Positions 23,798 to 33,018 of a stretch of 36,389 nt of DNA are shown here, piece after piece. Source of the DNA: Thiopseudomonas sp. (GTDB taxonomy: Bacteria > Pseudomonadota > Gammaproteobacteria > Pseudomonadales > Pseudomonadaceae); NCBI GenBank assembly GCA_018384595.1, contig JAHAYO010000099.1:1-36389 (forward strand). Reading direction: 5' to 3'. A program made the position numbers and the translations under genes. The notes beneath the pieces are model-generated. The model did not search any database and had not been told where the DNA came from. It saw only the letters and a program-made list of their open reading frames with translations. Positions within the stretch are counted from its first letter, which is position 1. The number at the start of each line of letters is the position of its first letter.

Positions 23798-23974
23798 ATG
23801 CACATTTATCGACTGATCTTGCTGCTGGTCATCGGCATCTACCTGTTTTCACCGGCCATCATGGACTGGTGGACTGCCGGCAACGATTTTTGGCTGCGCC
23901 CCTATCTGCTGTGGTTGGTGCTGATCTGCCTGACTTTTTTTCTACAGGGCAAACACGATGCCGACACCCGCTAA
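23798..23974 (+). CDS. cbrX: CbrX-like small membrane protein
   Basis: A 58-residue protein directly upstream of the CbrA-like kinase (30-base gap). Two hydrophobic segments are visible: IYRLILLLVIGIYLFSPAIM (3-22) and LRPYLLWLVLICLTFFLQ (33-50). They are joined by DWWTAGNDFW and end in a charged tail GKHDADTR. Position, size and topology match CbrX, a small ORF that precedes cbrA in Pseudomonas and is cotranscribed and coupled with it. Its biochemical role is not established. No clear ribosome site is visible before the ATG. Confidence 0.75.
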   Translation: MHIYRLILLLVIGIYLFSPAIMDWWTAGNDFWLRPYLLWLVLICLTFFLQGKHDADTR

Positions 23975-24004
23975 CCCCGTCTGCGCACACACTGGGGGCC
24001 AACC

Positions 24005-26980
24005 ATGACCTTTAGCGTAGTGCAGCTGATCGCTTTGAGTATCAGCTATTTACTGACGCTGTTTACCGCCGCTTGGCTGGCTGAAAAAAACCTGCTGCCA
24101 GCACGGCTGGTGCGTCACCCGCTGGTGTATATCCTGTCGCTGGGCGTCTATGCCAGCGGCTGGGCTTTTTATGGATCGGTCGGGCTGGCGCACCAGTATG
24201 GCTACGGTTTCATGGCTATTTATCTGGGCATCTGCGGCGCTTTTGTGCTGGCTCCGGTGTTGCTGTATCCCGTGCTTCAGCTCACCCGTACCCACCAGCT
24301 CTCCTCGCTGGCTGACCTGTTTGCTTTTCGTTTTCACAGCAATGCCGCCGGCACTCTGACCACCTTAGGCCTGCTAGCCTGCACCCTGCCGCTGCTGGCC
24401 CTGCAAATTCAGGCGGTGGCCGACACCGCCCAACTGCTGACCGGAGAGCCGGTGCAAGAGCACATCGCATGGGTGTTTTGTCTGGTCATGACGCTGTTTT
24501 CCATCCTGTTTGGTGCGCGCCACATTGCCACCCGTGAAAAGCATCAGGGCGTGGTGTTTGCCATGGCATTCGAGTCGCTGCTCAAACTGCTGGCCATTCT
24601 TGCCGTAGGCGGCTGGCTGCTGTACGGCCCGCTGGGCGGCCCCGTTGCCCTGCAAGAGTGGCTTAATCACAACCAGCAACAACTGGCGCAGCTGCAAAGC
24701 CCCATGCAGGACGGGCAGTGGCGCATGCTGTTGCTATTGTTTTTTGCGGCTGCGGTGGTGATGCCGCACATGTTTCACATGACCTTCACCGAAAACCTAA
24801 CCCCACGCGCACTGGTGAGTGCCGGCTGGGGGCTGCCCCTGTTTTTACTCTTGATGAGCCTGCCCATTCCGCTGATTCTGTGGGCCGGCCTCAAACTGTC
24901 GGTAAACACCGAGCCGCAGTATTTCTCCATTGGCTTGGCGCAGGTGCTCGGCAGCGAAAAATTGGCGTTGCTCACCTTTATGGGTGGCATGTCGGCCGCC
25001 AGCGGCGTCATCATCGTCTGCACCATTGCTCTGTCGGGCATGGTCATGAACCACCTGATCCTGCCGGTCTACCAGCCCTCGGCTGAAGGCAATATTTACC
25101 GCTGGATCAAGTGGGTGCGTCGCAGCCTGATTGCCCTGATTATTCTGGCCAGCTTTCTGGTGTATCGCTTGCTCGGCTCCACTCACTCACTGACCAGCCT
25201 GGGCACCGTTTCGTTTGCCGGTGGCCTGCAGTTTTTGCCTGGACTGCTGGCCTTGATGTACTGGCCGCGCGCCAACCGCAACGGCTTTATCGCCGGCACC
25301 CTGACCGGGCTTGGCATCTGGACAGCCACCCTGCTACTGCCGATTCTCGGGCTGACCGCCGGTCTGCCGCTCCCCTGGTCAGACACCCCCTACCTGCCCG
25401 ACCAAGATAACTGGCAACAGGCCGGTGCCACGGCCATTATCGCCAATGTGCTGGTGTTTGTACTGGTATCACTGCTGGGCCAGCCCCGCCCCGAAGAGCA
25501 GCGCAGCCGCCAAGCCTGTCTGGTCAACCGTCCACGCCTACCCGAAAGCCGCAAGCTGCAGGCCAACTCACCCCACGAATTTGCCTATGCGCTGGCCAAG
25601 CCGCTCGGCGCAATAGCCGCCCAGCGCGAGGTGGAGCGGGCGCTGGCAGACCTGCAACTGGCACAGGACGAAACCCGCCCCTTTGCCCTGCGCCGTCTGC
25701 GCGATCGGATTGAGGCCAACCTGTCCGGCTTGCTGGGGCCGGGCATTGCCAGCGATTTGGTGGCCAGCTTTCTCCCCTATCAGAACGCCGCAGCCGGTTA
25801 TGTCACCGAAGACATTCACCTGATCGAACACCGGCTGGAAGACTACCGCTCGCGCCTGACCGGTCTGGCTGGCGAGCTGGATGCCGTGCGCCGCCACCAT
25901 CGCCAGACGCTGTATAACCTGCCGCTGGGCGTCTGCTCGCTGTCGTGTGATGCCGAAATCATCATGTGGAACCGCGCCATGGAAAACCTCACTGGCATCG
26001 CCGCCTCGCGTGTGCTGGGTTCCAGTCTGGGCAACATTGATCCACCTTGGCGCGAGCTATTGCTAGAATTCAGCCAAGGCATCGACAACAGCCTGCACCA
26101 AAAACATCTGCACAGTAGCTACCAGTCGCGCTGGCTCAACCTGCACAAAGCGGCGATTGCCGAGCCCAGCGCACCACGCGACAGCGGCATGGTGCTGCTG
26201 CTGGAAGACATCACCGAAAACCGCCAACTCGAAGATCGCCTAATCCACGCCCAACGGCTGGCCTCGCTGGGGCGGCTGGCCGCTGGCGTAGCCCATGAAA
26301 TCGGCAACCCGGTTACCGGCATTGCCTGTCTGGCACAGATTATTCGCGAAGAGCGTACCAGCGACGAAGAGCTGCAAGAGATCAGCAACCAGATCCTTGA
26401 GCAAACCCACCGCATCACCGGCATCGTACAATCCATGATGGGCTTTTCACGCAGTAGCCCAGCCGACGGCCACCCGCGCACAGCACAGTGCTGGCTGGAT
26501 ATTTGCAAAGAGGCGGTGAACCTCTTATCGTTAAACAGCGAAGCGCGTCCGGTTCGTTTTAATAACCTGTGCGATCCACAGCATTGGGTCAGCGGCGATG
26601 GCCAGCGGCTCAGTCAGGTGGTGGTCAACCTGCTCGGCAACGCCCGCGATGCCAGCCCCGATAATGGCCTGATCAGCATGGAAACCCGTACCGGCACGCA
26701 CTGGGTGGAGCTGTGTATCACCGATCAGGGCAGCGGCATTGCCCCTGAACATCAGGCCCAGCTGTTCGAACCTTTTTTCACCACCAAAGACCCAGGCGAA
26801 GGCACCGGCCTTGGGCTGGCCATGTGCTACACCATCATCAAAGAACACCAGGGCGAAATTCGCGTCACCAGCCCGCTGGCAGGCCAAACCGGTGGCACCT
26901 GTTTTTGCATCCGACTGCCGCGTAACCTTCCAACAACAACGCTACAGCAGTCCGGTATTGACGGCACCCCTAACGAGTAG
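24005..26980 (+). CDS. cbrA: Sensor kinase CbrA with SLC5/SSS transporter domain
   Basis: A 991-residue hybrid of transporter and kinase. Residues 1 to about 500 hold about 13 membrane helices of the sodium:solute symporter fold. Residues about 520-600 form a STAC-type linker ([20 protein letters not shown]). A PAS domain runs about 633-735 ([20 protein letters not shown]). HisKA has phospho-His764 ([14 protein letters not shown]). The HATPase_c domain carries [23 protein letters not shown] and [20 protein letters not shown]. In Pseudomonas CbrA with CbrB controls carbon/nitrogen balance and histidine use, and the transporter part carries histidine. The gene lies between cbrX and cbrB, 11 bases from the latter. 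The signal sensed here is inferred, not seen. Confidence 0.93.
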   Translation: MTFSVVQLIALSISYLLTLFTAAWLAEKNLLPARLVRHPLVYILSLGVYASGWAFYGSVGLAHQYGYGFMAIYLGICGAFVLAPVLLYPVLQLTRTHQLSSLADLFAFRFHSNAAGTLTTLGLLACTLPLLALQIQAVADTAQLLTGEPVQEHIAWVFCLVMTLFSILFGARHIATREKHQGVVFAMAFESLLKLLAILAVGGWLLYGPLGGPVALQEWLNHNQQQLAQLQSPMQDGQWRMLLLLFFAAAVVMPHMFHMTFTENLTPRALVSAGWGLPLFLLLMSLPIPLILWAGLKLSVNTEPQYFSIGLAQVLGSEKLALLTFMGGMSAASGVIIVCTIALSGMVMNHLILPVYQPSAEGNIYRWIKWVRRSLIALIILASFLVYRLLGSTHSLTSLGTVSFAGGLQFLPGLLALMYWPRANRNGFIAGTLTGLGIWTATLLLPILGLTAGLPLPWSDTPYLPDQDNWQQAGATAIIANVLVFVLVSLLGQPRPEEQRSRQACLVNRPRLPESRKLQANSPHEFAYALAKPLGAIAAQREVERALADLQLAQDETRPFALRRLRDRIEANLSGLLGPGIASDLVASFLPYQNAAAGYVTEDIHLIEHRLEDYRSRLTGLAGELDAVRRHHRQTLYNLPLGVCSLSCDAEIIMWNRAMENLTGIAASRVLGSSLGNIDPPWRELLLEFSQGIDNSLHQKHLHSSYQSRWLNLHKAAIAEPSAPRDSGMVLLLEDITENRQLEDRLIHAQRLASLGRLAAGVAHEIGNPVTGIACLAQIIREERTSDEELQEISNQILEQTHRITGIVQSMMGFSRSSPADGHPRTAQCWLDICKEAVNLLSLNSEARPVRFNNLCDPQHWVSGDGQRLSQVVVNLLGNARDASPDNGLISMETRTGTHWVELCITDQGSGIAPEHQAQLFEPFFTTKDPGEGTGLGLAMCYTIIKEHQGEIRVTSPLAGQTGGTCFCIRLPRNLPTTTLQQSGIDGTPNE

Positions 26981-26991
26981 AGTACCTATTG

Positions 26992-28374
26992 ATGTCCCAT
27001 ATTCTAATTATCGAAGACGAGCCCATTATTCGCTCGTCGCTCAAGCGCCTGTTGGAGCGCAACGGCTATCAAGTCAGCGAGGCCGGCTCGGTGCAGGAAG
27101 CCCTCGACGGCTCGGCACTGGCCCGTTGCAACCTGATTATCAGCGACCTGCGTCTGCCCGGCGCACCCGGCACCGAAATCATCCAGCACGCCGGCTCCAC
27201 GCCGGTACTGATCATGACCAGCTATGCCAGCCTGCGCTCGGCCGTTGATACCATGAAACTGGGTGCCATGGACTACATTGCCAAGCCCTTTGATCATCAG
27301 GATATGCTGGCCACCATCGCCCGTATTCTCAGCGAACACAGCCGCCAACCCGACACGGCAACAGAAGCCGAACCCACACCAGCCACCCACAACGACAATG
27401 CCGATATCGGCATCATCGGCAGCAACCCCGCCATGCAGACCTTATTTGGTCAAATCCGCAAAGTCGCCCCTGCCGACGCCAACGTACTGATCCACGGCGA
27501 GTCCGGTACCGGCAAGGAACTGGTGGCCCGCGCCCTGCACAACCTGTCACACCGCGCCAGTGCACCCATGATTAGCGTCAACTGCGCCGCCATCCCCGAG
27601 TCGCTGATCGAGTCTGAGCTATTTGGCCACGAAAAAGGTGCCTTTACCGGAGCCGACAAAGCCCGCGCCGGACTGGTCGAGGCCGCCGACGGCGGTACCC
27701 TGTTTTTGGACGAGATTGGCGAGCTGCCGCTGGAGGCCCAAGCTCGCCTGCTGCGCGTACTGCAAGAAAGCGAAATCCGCCGGGTCGGCTCCACCCAGTC
27801 ACACAAGGTCAATATCCGCCTGATTGCCGCCACCCACCGCGACCTCAAAGCACTGGCGCGCGAGGGCAAGTTTCGCGAGGACCTGTTCTACCGCCTGCAC
27901 GTCATCGCCCTAAGCCTGCCGGCCCTGCGCGAGCGCGGCGACGATATCATCGAAATCGCCACCGCCCTGCTGGAGCGCCAGCGACTCAAAGCTGGGCGCG
28001 CGCCCATGGCCTTCAGCGCCGACTGCACTCAGGCCATGCGCAGCTACCCTTGGCCCGGTAATGTGCGCGAACTGGAAAACGCCATCGAACGTGCGGTGAT
28101 TCTATGCGAAGGCCAGCGCATCACCCTTGATCTGCTGGGTATTGATATTGACTTGGCGCACCCGGCCAGTTCTGCCGCGCCCGCAGCGGCCAAGGCAGCT
28201 TTGTCATTGGAGGATTATTTCCAAAATTTTGTGCTGGAAAATCAAGACAGCATGACCGAAACTGAACTGGCCAGCCGATTGGGCATCAGCCGCAAATCCC
28301 TGTGGGAACGCCGCCAACGCATGGGCATCCCCCGAAAAAAATCGACCGCAAACAGCGGCCACCCCGACGACTAA
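26992..28374 (+). CDS. cbrB: NtrC-family response regulator CbrB
   Basis: A 460-residue sigma-54 activator. The receiver domain has phospho-Asp52 (IISDLRLPG) and Lys in [11 protein letters not shown]. The AAA+ domain has Walker [16 protein letters not shown], the sigma-54 contact GAFTGA in [16 protein letters not shown], Walker [13 protein letters not shown], and the sensor stretch [14 protein letters not shown]. The C-terminal Fis-type helix-turn-helix is [21 protein letters not shown] chose the ATG at 26992; the in-frame TTG one codon earlier is less likely. It is 11 bases after cbrA. In Pseudomonas, CbrB activates the small RNA crcZ just downstream of its own gene; no such element was recognised here. 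Confidence 0.93.
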   Translation: MSHILIIEDEPIIRSSLKRLLERNGYQVSEAGSVQEALDGSALARCNLIISDLRLPGAPGTEIIQHAGSTPVLIMTSYASLRSAVDTMKLGAMDYIAKPFDHQDMLATIARILSEHSRQPDTATEAEPTPATHNDNADIGIIGSNPAMQTLFGQIRKVAPADANVLIHGESGTGKELVARALHNLSHRASAPMISVNCAAIPESLIESELFGHEKGAFTGADKARAGLVEAADGGTLFLDEIGELPLEAQARLLRVLQESEIRRVGSTQSHKVNIRLIAATHRDLKALAREGKFREDLFYRLHVIALSLPALRERGDDIIEIATALLERQRLKAGRAPMAFSADCTQAMRSYPWPGNVRELENAIERAVILCEGQRITLDLLGIDIDLAHPASSAAPAAAKAALSLEDYFQNFVLENQDSMTETELASRLGISRKSLWERRQRMGIPRKKSTANSGHPDD

Positions 28375-28389
28375 ATCCAACCCCTATGC

Positions 28390-28421
28390 TGCCGAGCTGC
28401 AACGGACTGCGCAGCTCGGCA
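28390..28421 (+). terminator. Hairpin after cbrB (possible terminator)
   Basis: TGCCGAGCTGC (28390-28400) pairs perfectly with GCAGCTCGGCA (28411-28421) around a 10-base loop, 16 bases past the cbrB stop. No U-tract follows, so intrinsic termination would be weak. It may also protect the 3' end. Confidence 0.5.
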
Positions 28422-28544
28422 TGCCATCTTCACCGCGACTCCGATCACTGCGTGAATACGCCATGTTAGATGCTGCCCCCTACCACCCTACGCCGGCTGC
28501 CCCAGGCGCTAGGTGTTTAATAGCCCAGACGCGCGGAACCCCCT

Positions 28545-29741
28545 ATGTTCACCTCTAAAAAAACCGCCTGGCTGCTGCTGGGCAGCGCCATTATCCTTGC
28601 CCTGTCGCTGGGCGTGCGGCATGCCTTCGGTCTGTTTTTACAACCCATGAGCCTTGAGTTTGGCTGGGGCCGCGAAACCTTTGCCTTTGCTATTGCCCTG
28701 CAAAACCTCATCTGGGGGCTGGCGCAACCTTTTGTGGGAGCCTTCGCTGACCGTTACGGCGTGCGGCCCACCGTGTTGGTTAGCGCGCTGGCCTACGCGC
28801 TGGGCCTGTGGCTGATGTCTGCGGCGGCCACCCCCGGCATGCTCTATCTAAGCACCGGTCTGCTGATTGGTTTTGGTTTGTCGGGTACGTCCTTTGCCGT
28901 GCTGCTGTCGGTGGTCGGCCGTAGCGTGGTGCCAGAAAAACGCAGCATGGCCATGGGCATTGCCAGTGCCGCCGGTTCGTTCGGCCAGTTTGCTATGCTG
29001 CCCGGCACCCTTGGCCTGATCCAGTGGCTGGGCTGGGCCGGCGCGCTGACGGTGTGCGCGATGTTAATCATGCTGATTGTGCCGCTGGTACCCATGCTGC
29101 GCGAAAAACCGGTACAAACCACCGGTGGCCAGCGCCAAGCGCTGGGCAGCGCACTGCTTGAAGCCGGTCGGCACGCGCCATTCTGGTGGCTGTCGCTCGG
29201 CTATTTTGTATGCGGTTTTCAGGTGGTGTTTATTGGCGTACACCTGCCCTCTTACCTGATTGATCAGCAGCTGTCTGCGCAAACCGGCACCACGGTGCTG
29301 GCGCTGGTCGGCTTGTTCAACATTGCCGGCACCTGGGTGGCCGGCTGGCTGGGCGGGCGTTTCAGCAAGCCGCGTCTGCTGGCGCTGCTGTACCTGACCC
29401 GCAGCCTTGTTATCAGTCTGTTTATTTTTTTGCCGCTAAGCGAAACCAGCGCTTGGTTGTTCGGTATTGCCATGGGCCTGCTGTGGCTGTCGACCGTGCC
29501 GCTGACCAATGGCACCATCGCCACCCTGTTTGGCGTGCAGCACCTGTCGATGCTGGCCGGCATTGCCTTCTTGTTTCACCAGCTGGGCTCGTTTGCCGGT
29601 GGCTGGCTGGGCGGCTGGGTGTACGATCACAGCGGCAGCTATCAGTTGGTCTGGCATATTTCCATTATTCTTAGTCTGATGGCTGCGCTACTGAACCTCC
29701 CCATCAAAGAGCAACCCATAGCAGGCGGCCATCATGCCTAA
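28545..29741 (+). CDS. MFS transporter
   Basis: A 398-residue major facilitator superfamily transporter with about 12 membrane helices. Typical MFS signatures: the N-terminal helix WLLLGSAIILALSLGVRHAF, the loop 2-3 motif GAFADRYGVRP, and a matching GGRFSKPR in the second half. The sequence FGLFLQPMSLEFGWGRETFA resembles the OFA/monocarboxylate-like and YbfB-like groups, but the substrate cannot be assigned. It lies 170 bases after cbrB on the same strand. Its 3' end overlaps a 40-codon membrane ORF by 8 bases, so it is not simply an isolated gene. No obvious ribosome site precedes the ATG. Confidence 0.85.
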   Translation: MFTSKKTAWLLLGSAIILALSLGVRHAFGLFLQPMSLEFGWGRETFAFAIALQNLIWGLAQPFVGAFADRYGVRPTVLVSALAYALGLWLMSAAATPGMLYLSTGLLIGFGLSGTSFAVLLSVVGRSVVPEKRSMAMGIASAAGSFGQFAMLPGTLGLIQWLGWAGALTVCAMLIMLIVPLVPMLREKPVQTTGGQRQALGSALLEAGRHAPFWWLSLGYFVCGFQVVFIGVHLPSYLIDQQLSAQTGTTVLALVGLFNIAGTWVAGWLGGRFSKPRLLALLYLTRSLVISLFIFLPLSETSAWLFGIAMGLLWLSTVPLTNGTIATLFGVQHLSMLAGIAFLFHQLGSFAGGWLGGWVYDHSGSYQLVWHISIILSLMAALLNLPIKEQPIAGGHHA

Positions 29742-29856
29742 GCTCTTGATTCGCTTTAGTGTCGCCCTGCTCCTGGTCGGTCTACTCGGCCTCGCTTGGT
29801 GGGGCTGGTCCCGTGCTGGGCTGAGCCTGCTACAACTGAGTAGCTTTATTTGCTAA
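29734..29856 (+). CDS. Very small membrane protein overlapping the MFS gene
   Basis: A 40-residue ORF whose ATG lies inside the last codons of the MFS gene (8-base overlap in another frame), suggesting coupled translation. The protein is one hydrophobic helix behind a basic start: MPKLLIRF then SVALLLVGLLGLAWWGW, ending SLLQLSSFIC. Gly-Gly or AGG-type ribosome signal GCAGGCGG lies just upstream. Small single-helix proteins of this style often sit beside transporters. I recall similar short tails (LLQL...C) in related bacteria but cannot name the family. Some doubt remains because the ORF is short. Confidence 0.55.
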   Translation: MPKLLIRFSVALLLVGLLGLAWWGWSRAGLSLLQLSSFIC

Positions 29857-29948
29857 CCGCTTTATTGATTTGCATTAGCCGTTACCAACAGGCAATTATG
29901 TTAGGGTGCTGCACACGTCCCTGACACCCCCTTACCCAGGAGTACCCC

Positions 29949-30395
29949 ATGAGCCATATTGTCTGGACCAGCGAGCTGGATATTGGAATTGAAGTTATTG
30001 ATAACCAGCACCGCCGCATTGTTGACTATATCAATGACCTGCACGACGCCAACCAGAACAAGGACCGCGAACAGATTGCTGCCGTGATCGAGCAGCTAAT
30101 CGAATACACCCTGTCGCATTTCGCCTTTGAGGAAGAACTGCAAGAACAGGCCGGCTACCCCTTCGTCAAGGCACACCAGAAAGTGCACCAGCTGTTTGCC
30201 CGCCGTGTCGGTGAGTTCCAGCAACGTTTCGAGCTGGGCGAAGATGTCGCCGAGCCGCTGCTAACCCTGCTGCGTACTTGGCTAATCAACCATATCCGCC
30301 GTGACGATGCCGACTATTCCCAGCTGGTCAAAGACAATCTGATGCAGGTCAAGCCGGCCAAAAACAAGCCTTGGTTCAAACGTCTTTTTGCCTGA
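29949..30395 (+). CDS. Bacteriohemerythrin
   Basis: A 148-residue oxygen-binding di-iron protein. All ligands expected for hemerythrin are present: His21 (IDNQHRRIVD), His57 and Glu61 (LSHFAFEEEL), His76 and His80 (KAHQKVHQLF), and His115 with Asp120 (NHIRRDDADY). Single-domain cytosolic forms are thought to store or deliver oxygen, for example to methane mono-oxygenase in methanotrophs or during oxygen shifts in other bacteria. AGGAG lies 6 bases before the ATG. The gene appears monocistronic; a GC hairpin without U-tract follows at 30419-30441. Confidence 0.95.
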   Translation: MSHIVWTSELDIGIEVIDNQHRRIVDYINDLHDANQNKDREQIAAVIEQLIEYTLSHFAFEEELQEQAGYPFVKAHQKVHQLFARRVGEFQQRFELGEDVAEPLLTLLRTWLINHIRRDDADYSQLVKDNLMQVKPAKNKPWFKRLFA

Positions 30396-30706
30396 CAGCG
30401 ACCCCTGCCATCCGAGCAGGCGGGCCACATTCAGGCCCGCCACGGGTTCACGAACGGGCTGCTAAATACAGAACATCCCTGCCCTTGCCCGCACAGCAAT
30501 GTACTCCATGCCCAATCGCCCCCTCTTGAACGCCTCTACCCAGGTAGGCTGCCGTGCTTATTCGGTGAAACCGGTCTGCGCACACCGTCAATACGAAAAA
30601 AAGCCCGCCATAAAATTTTAAACTGACGCTCCGTCAGGTGGTCTGTATACTGCATGCCGCGCCGGAAATGGCCGGCCACTCCTTTAAACACCAGCGGATA
30701 CAGATC
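30396..30706. other. Intergenic region between hemerythrin and nagB
   Basis: 311 bases without a convincing gene. It starts with a GC hairpin GGCGGGCC (30419-30426) / GGCCCGCC (30434-30441). It ends with the nagB promoter, a TAAAATTTTA palindrome (30611-30620) and a CTGACG-CTC-CGTCAG dyad. Confidence 0.6.
30623..30651 (+). promoter_or_regulatory. nagB promoter with overlapping operator-like dyad
   Basis: CTGACG (30623-30628, 4 of 6 of TTGACA) and TATACT (30646-30651, 5 of 6) are 17 bases apart. A perfect dyad CTGACG-CTC-CGTCAG (30623-30637) covers the -35 box and a TGGTCT half-site lies in the spacer. Repression by a sugar-phosphate responsive regulator is plausible but not shown. Confidence 0.55.
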
Positions 30707-31456
30707 ATGTTCTATGTTTTCTCCTCCCCTGCAGCCATTGCCGAACATCTCAGCCAACAACTGCTTGAACACATCCGCAACCAGCCCGCTACCACGCTCG
30801 GGCTGGCCACCGGCAGTACCATGGAGCCGGTGTATGCCGCACTGTTAAAGCAAATCGCCCAAGACCCCATCGACCTCTCCCAGCTCACCACCTATAACCT
30901 AGACGAGTACATCGGCCTACCTGCCAGCCATCCGCAAAGCTACAACCACTATATGCACCATCACCTGTTTGATGCGCTGGGTCTTAAGGCCGCACAAACC
31001 CATTTACCCAACGGGCTGTGTACCGATTGCGACCACGAATGCCACGACTATTCAGCCGCCATTGCCCAAGCCGGCGGGCTAGATTTTCAACTGCTGGGCG
31101 TGGGCAGCAACGGCCATATCGGCTTCAACGAGCCGGGCACCGCCTTTGACAGCCGCACGCATGTGGTCGAGTTGTCAGAAACCACTCGGATCGACAATGG
31201 CCGCTTTTTTGACAGCATGGATGAAGTGCCGACCCACGCCATTACGCTGGGTATCCGCGACATTCTGGATGCCAAAGAAATCGTGCTAGTGGCAACCGGC
31301 GAGCACAAGGCCGCAACCATGGACCTGCTGTACCGCACACCGGCTGATCCGCAAATGCCGGCCAGTGCACTCAAGCTGCATGCCAATGTCCGTATTTATC
31401 TGGACCCAGCTGCAGCATCACGCTTGCCGGAGGAGGCACTCTATTATGTTGACTAA
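30707..31456 (+). CDS. nagB: Glucosamine-6-phosphate deaminase NagB
   Basis: A 249-residue cytosolic enzyme converting glucosamine-6-phosphate to fructose-6-phosphate and ammonia. Key segments: phosphate-binding LATGSTMEPVYAALL, the catalytic Asp in TYNLDEYIGLP, and GVGSNGHIGFNEPGTAFDSR, which carries the active-site His and Glu. It has Asn where E. coli NagB has Asp141, as in the shorter Bacillus-type enzymes. The length (about 250 against 266 in E. coli) also fits that monomer class without the long allosteric tail. I chose the ATG at 30707; an in-frame start at 30638 lies in the promoter. No nagA or PTS gene is adjacent. The stop lies inside the next gene. Confidence 0.93.
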   Translation: MFYVFSSPAAIAEHLSQQLLEHIRNQPATTLGLATGSTMEPVYAALLKQIAQDPIDLSQLTTYNLDEYIGLPASHPQSYNHYMHHHLFDALGLKAAQTHLPNGLCTDCDHECHDYSAAIAQAGGLDFQLLGVGSNGHIGFNEPGTAFDSRTHVVELSETTRIDNGRFFDSMDEVPTHAITLGIRDILDAKEIVLVATGEHKAATMDLLYRTPADPQMPASALKLHANVRIYLDPAAASRLPEEALYYVD

Positions 31457-32138
31457 ACTTTCGTTACGCGCTCTGTTGCTAGGCGGTCTGTTGATGGCCT
31501 GCAACGCAAGCTGGGCCGCGCCTGCCATCGGCAACAGTCAAGCCGCTGACGGCCTCAAAGCATTGTTGGTACAGGGCAGCGAGCTTGCCGTCAACCAGCT
31601 GGGCCGTGATGGCGGTTTCAACCAAAACGCGACATGGCGCATTGCGCTGCCCAAGGCCATGCAAAAACCGGCCAAATTGATGCGCAATCTGGGTCAGGGG
31701 GCGCTGATTGATGAACTGGAAAACAACCTGAACAGCGCGGCTGAACAGGCCGTGCCGCACGCCAAAGAGCTACTGCTCACCAGTATCCGCCAGATGAGCC
31801 TGCAGGACGCCAGCCAGATTTTGTCCAGCCATCCCACAGCCGCCACTGAATATCTGGAGCGCAGCAGCCGTGACGAGCTACGCCAGCGCTTCTTGCCCAT
31901 TGTGCAAAAAACCACCGCCGGCTCGCCACTGATCCAGCAATACAACCAGCTGGCTAGCCAAGCGGGCGGTCTGGGTCTGAGCAAAAAACAGCCAGTCTCC
32001 GCCGAAGACTATGTGGCGGACCAGGCGCTCAACGCTCTGTTTGGCGTATTGGGTGAACAAGAAGCCGAGTTGCGTGCCAACCCGGCCAAGGCGGCCGGCA
32101 GCCTGCTCAAAGGCGTGCTGCAAGCCTTCGGTAAATAA
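31446..32138 (+). CDS. DUF4197 exported protein
   Basis: A 230-residue protein of the DUF4197 family. The signal sequence is LSLRALLLGGLLMACNASWA, likely cleaved at AWA-AP; the Cys within it could also make a lipoprotein. The mature domain is all-helical in appearance and contains NATWRIALPKAMQKPAKLM, RQMSLQDASQILSSHPTAAT and the C-terminal DYVADQALNALFGVLGEQE, which are family hallmarks. The ATG lies 11 bases inside the nagB 3' end, with GGAGG about 11 bases upstream, so translation is coupled to nagB. The function of DUF4197 is not known, and its link to amino sugar use is only positional. Confidence 0.85.
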   Translation: MLTKLSLRALLLGGLLMACNASWAAPAIGNSQAADGLKALLVQGSELAVNQLGRDGGFNQNATWRIALPKAMQKPAKLMRNLGQGALIDELENNLNSAAEQAVPHAKELLLTSIRQMSLQDASQILSSHPTAATEYLERSSRDELRQRFLPIVQKTTAGSPLIQQYNQLASQAGGLGLSKKQPVSAEDYVADQALNALFGVLGEQEAELRANPAKAAGSLLKGVLQAFGK

Positions 32139-32142
32139 GTTC

Positions 32143-32922
32143 TTACTTCTCGACAAACGCCCGCTCAATGACAAAATCCCCCGGTTCACCCAGCCGGGGC
32201 GAAACCTGCAGTGCAAACTCGCTGCTCAGCATATCGGTCAGGTCATCCAGCATAGCCGGGCTGCCGCACAGCATGGCACGGTCATCCTGCGGATTGATGC
32301 GCGGCAGACCGATGTCGTCAAACAGCTTGCCGCTGCGCATCAGCTCGGTAATACGGCCTTGGTTGCGAAACGGTTCGCGGGTTACCGTGGGGTAATAAAT
32401 CAGCTTGTCGCGCACCAGCTCGCCGAAAAACTCGTTATGCGGCAACTGCTGCGTAATAAAGTCGGCATAGGCCAGTTCGCTGACGTAGCGCACGCCATGC
32501 ACCAGAATCACCTTGTCAAAACGCTCATAGGCCTGCGGCTCTTGAATCAGGCTGAGAAAGGGCGCAAGGCCGGTACCGGTGGCCAGCATATACAGATGTT
32601 TGGCTGGGCGCAGGTCATCCAGCAGCAAGGTGCCGGTGGGCTTTTTGCTGATGCGGATATTGTCGCCTGCCTTAAGGTGTTGCAGCCTTGACGTCAGCGG
32701 GCCATCCGGGACCTTGATCGAATAAAACTCCAGGTGATCCTCATAGTTGGGGCTGGCAATGGAGTAGGCACGCATCAAGGGCCTGCCCTCCACTTCAAGG
32801 CCAATCATGACAAACTGGCCGTTCTCAAAACGCAAACCCGGATCACGGGTGGTCTTGAAACTGAACAGGCTATCGTTCCAGTGGTGCACGTCCAGTACGC
32901 GCTCGGTATTGAGGTTGCTCAT
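32143..32922 (-). CDS. fpr: Ferredoxin/flavodoxin-NADP+ reductase Fpr
   Basis: A 259-residue FAD enzyme moving electrons between NADPH and ferredoxin or flavodoxin. The FAD site is RPLMRAYSIASPNYEDHLEF and the phosphate-binding loop KVPDGPLTSRL. The NADPH part begins LYMLATGTGLAPFLSLI and includes MLCGSPAMLDDL. The end VEK lacks the aromatic C-terminal residue of plant-type enzymes and fits the bacterial Fpr type ending in a short extension. It is divergent from a LysR-type gene that in Pseudomonas (finR) controls fpr under oxidative stress. It converges on the DUF4197 gene with only 4 bases between the stops and no terminator in the gap. Confidence 0.95.
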   Translation of the reverse strand: MSNLNTERVLDVHHWNDSLFSFKTTRDPGLRFENGQFVMIGLEVEGRPLMRAYSIASPNYEDHLEFYSIKVPDGPLTSRLQHLKAGDNIRISKKPTGTLLLDDLRPAKHLYMLATGTGLAPFLSLIQEPQAYERFDKVILVHGVRYVSELAYADFITQQLPHNEFFGELVRDKLIYYPTVTREPFRNQGRITELMRSGKLFDDIGLPRINPQDDRAMLCGSPAMLDDLTDMLSSEFALQVSPRLGEPGDFVIERAFVEK

Positions 32923-32964
32923 ACGCTGGGTCCTTGGTTGAGGAAAAGGTTGGCAGATAGCGCT

Positions 32965-32996
32965 ATTCTAGGCGTCGCCCATACATTTGAAAAATG
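32965..32996 (-). promoter_or_regulatory. fpr promoter with LysR-type dyad
   Basis: On the minus strand a -10 box TAGAAT (32965-32970) is preceded, 16 bases upstream, by a poor -35 (TTTCAA). The poor -35 overlaps an inverted repeat CATTT-GAA-AAATG (32984-32996). This is the layout of an activator-dependent promoter and may be the FinR site. Confidence 0.5.
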
Positions 32997-33018
32997 AATT
33001 AAAAGCATAGTACATATC

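Noticed and set aside
30419-30441. Terminator after the hemerythrin gene
   Set aside because: The 8-base GC stem is real but there is no U-tract, so I list it only as a hairpin within the intergenic region.
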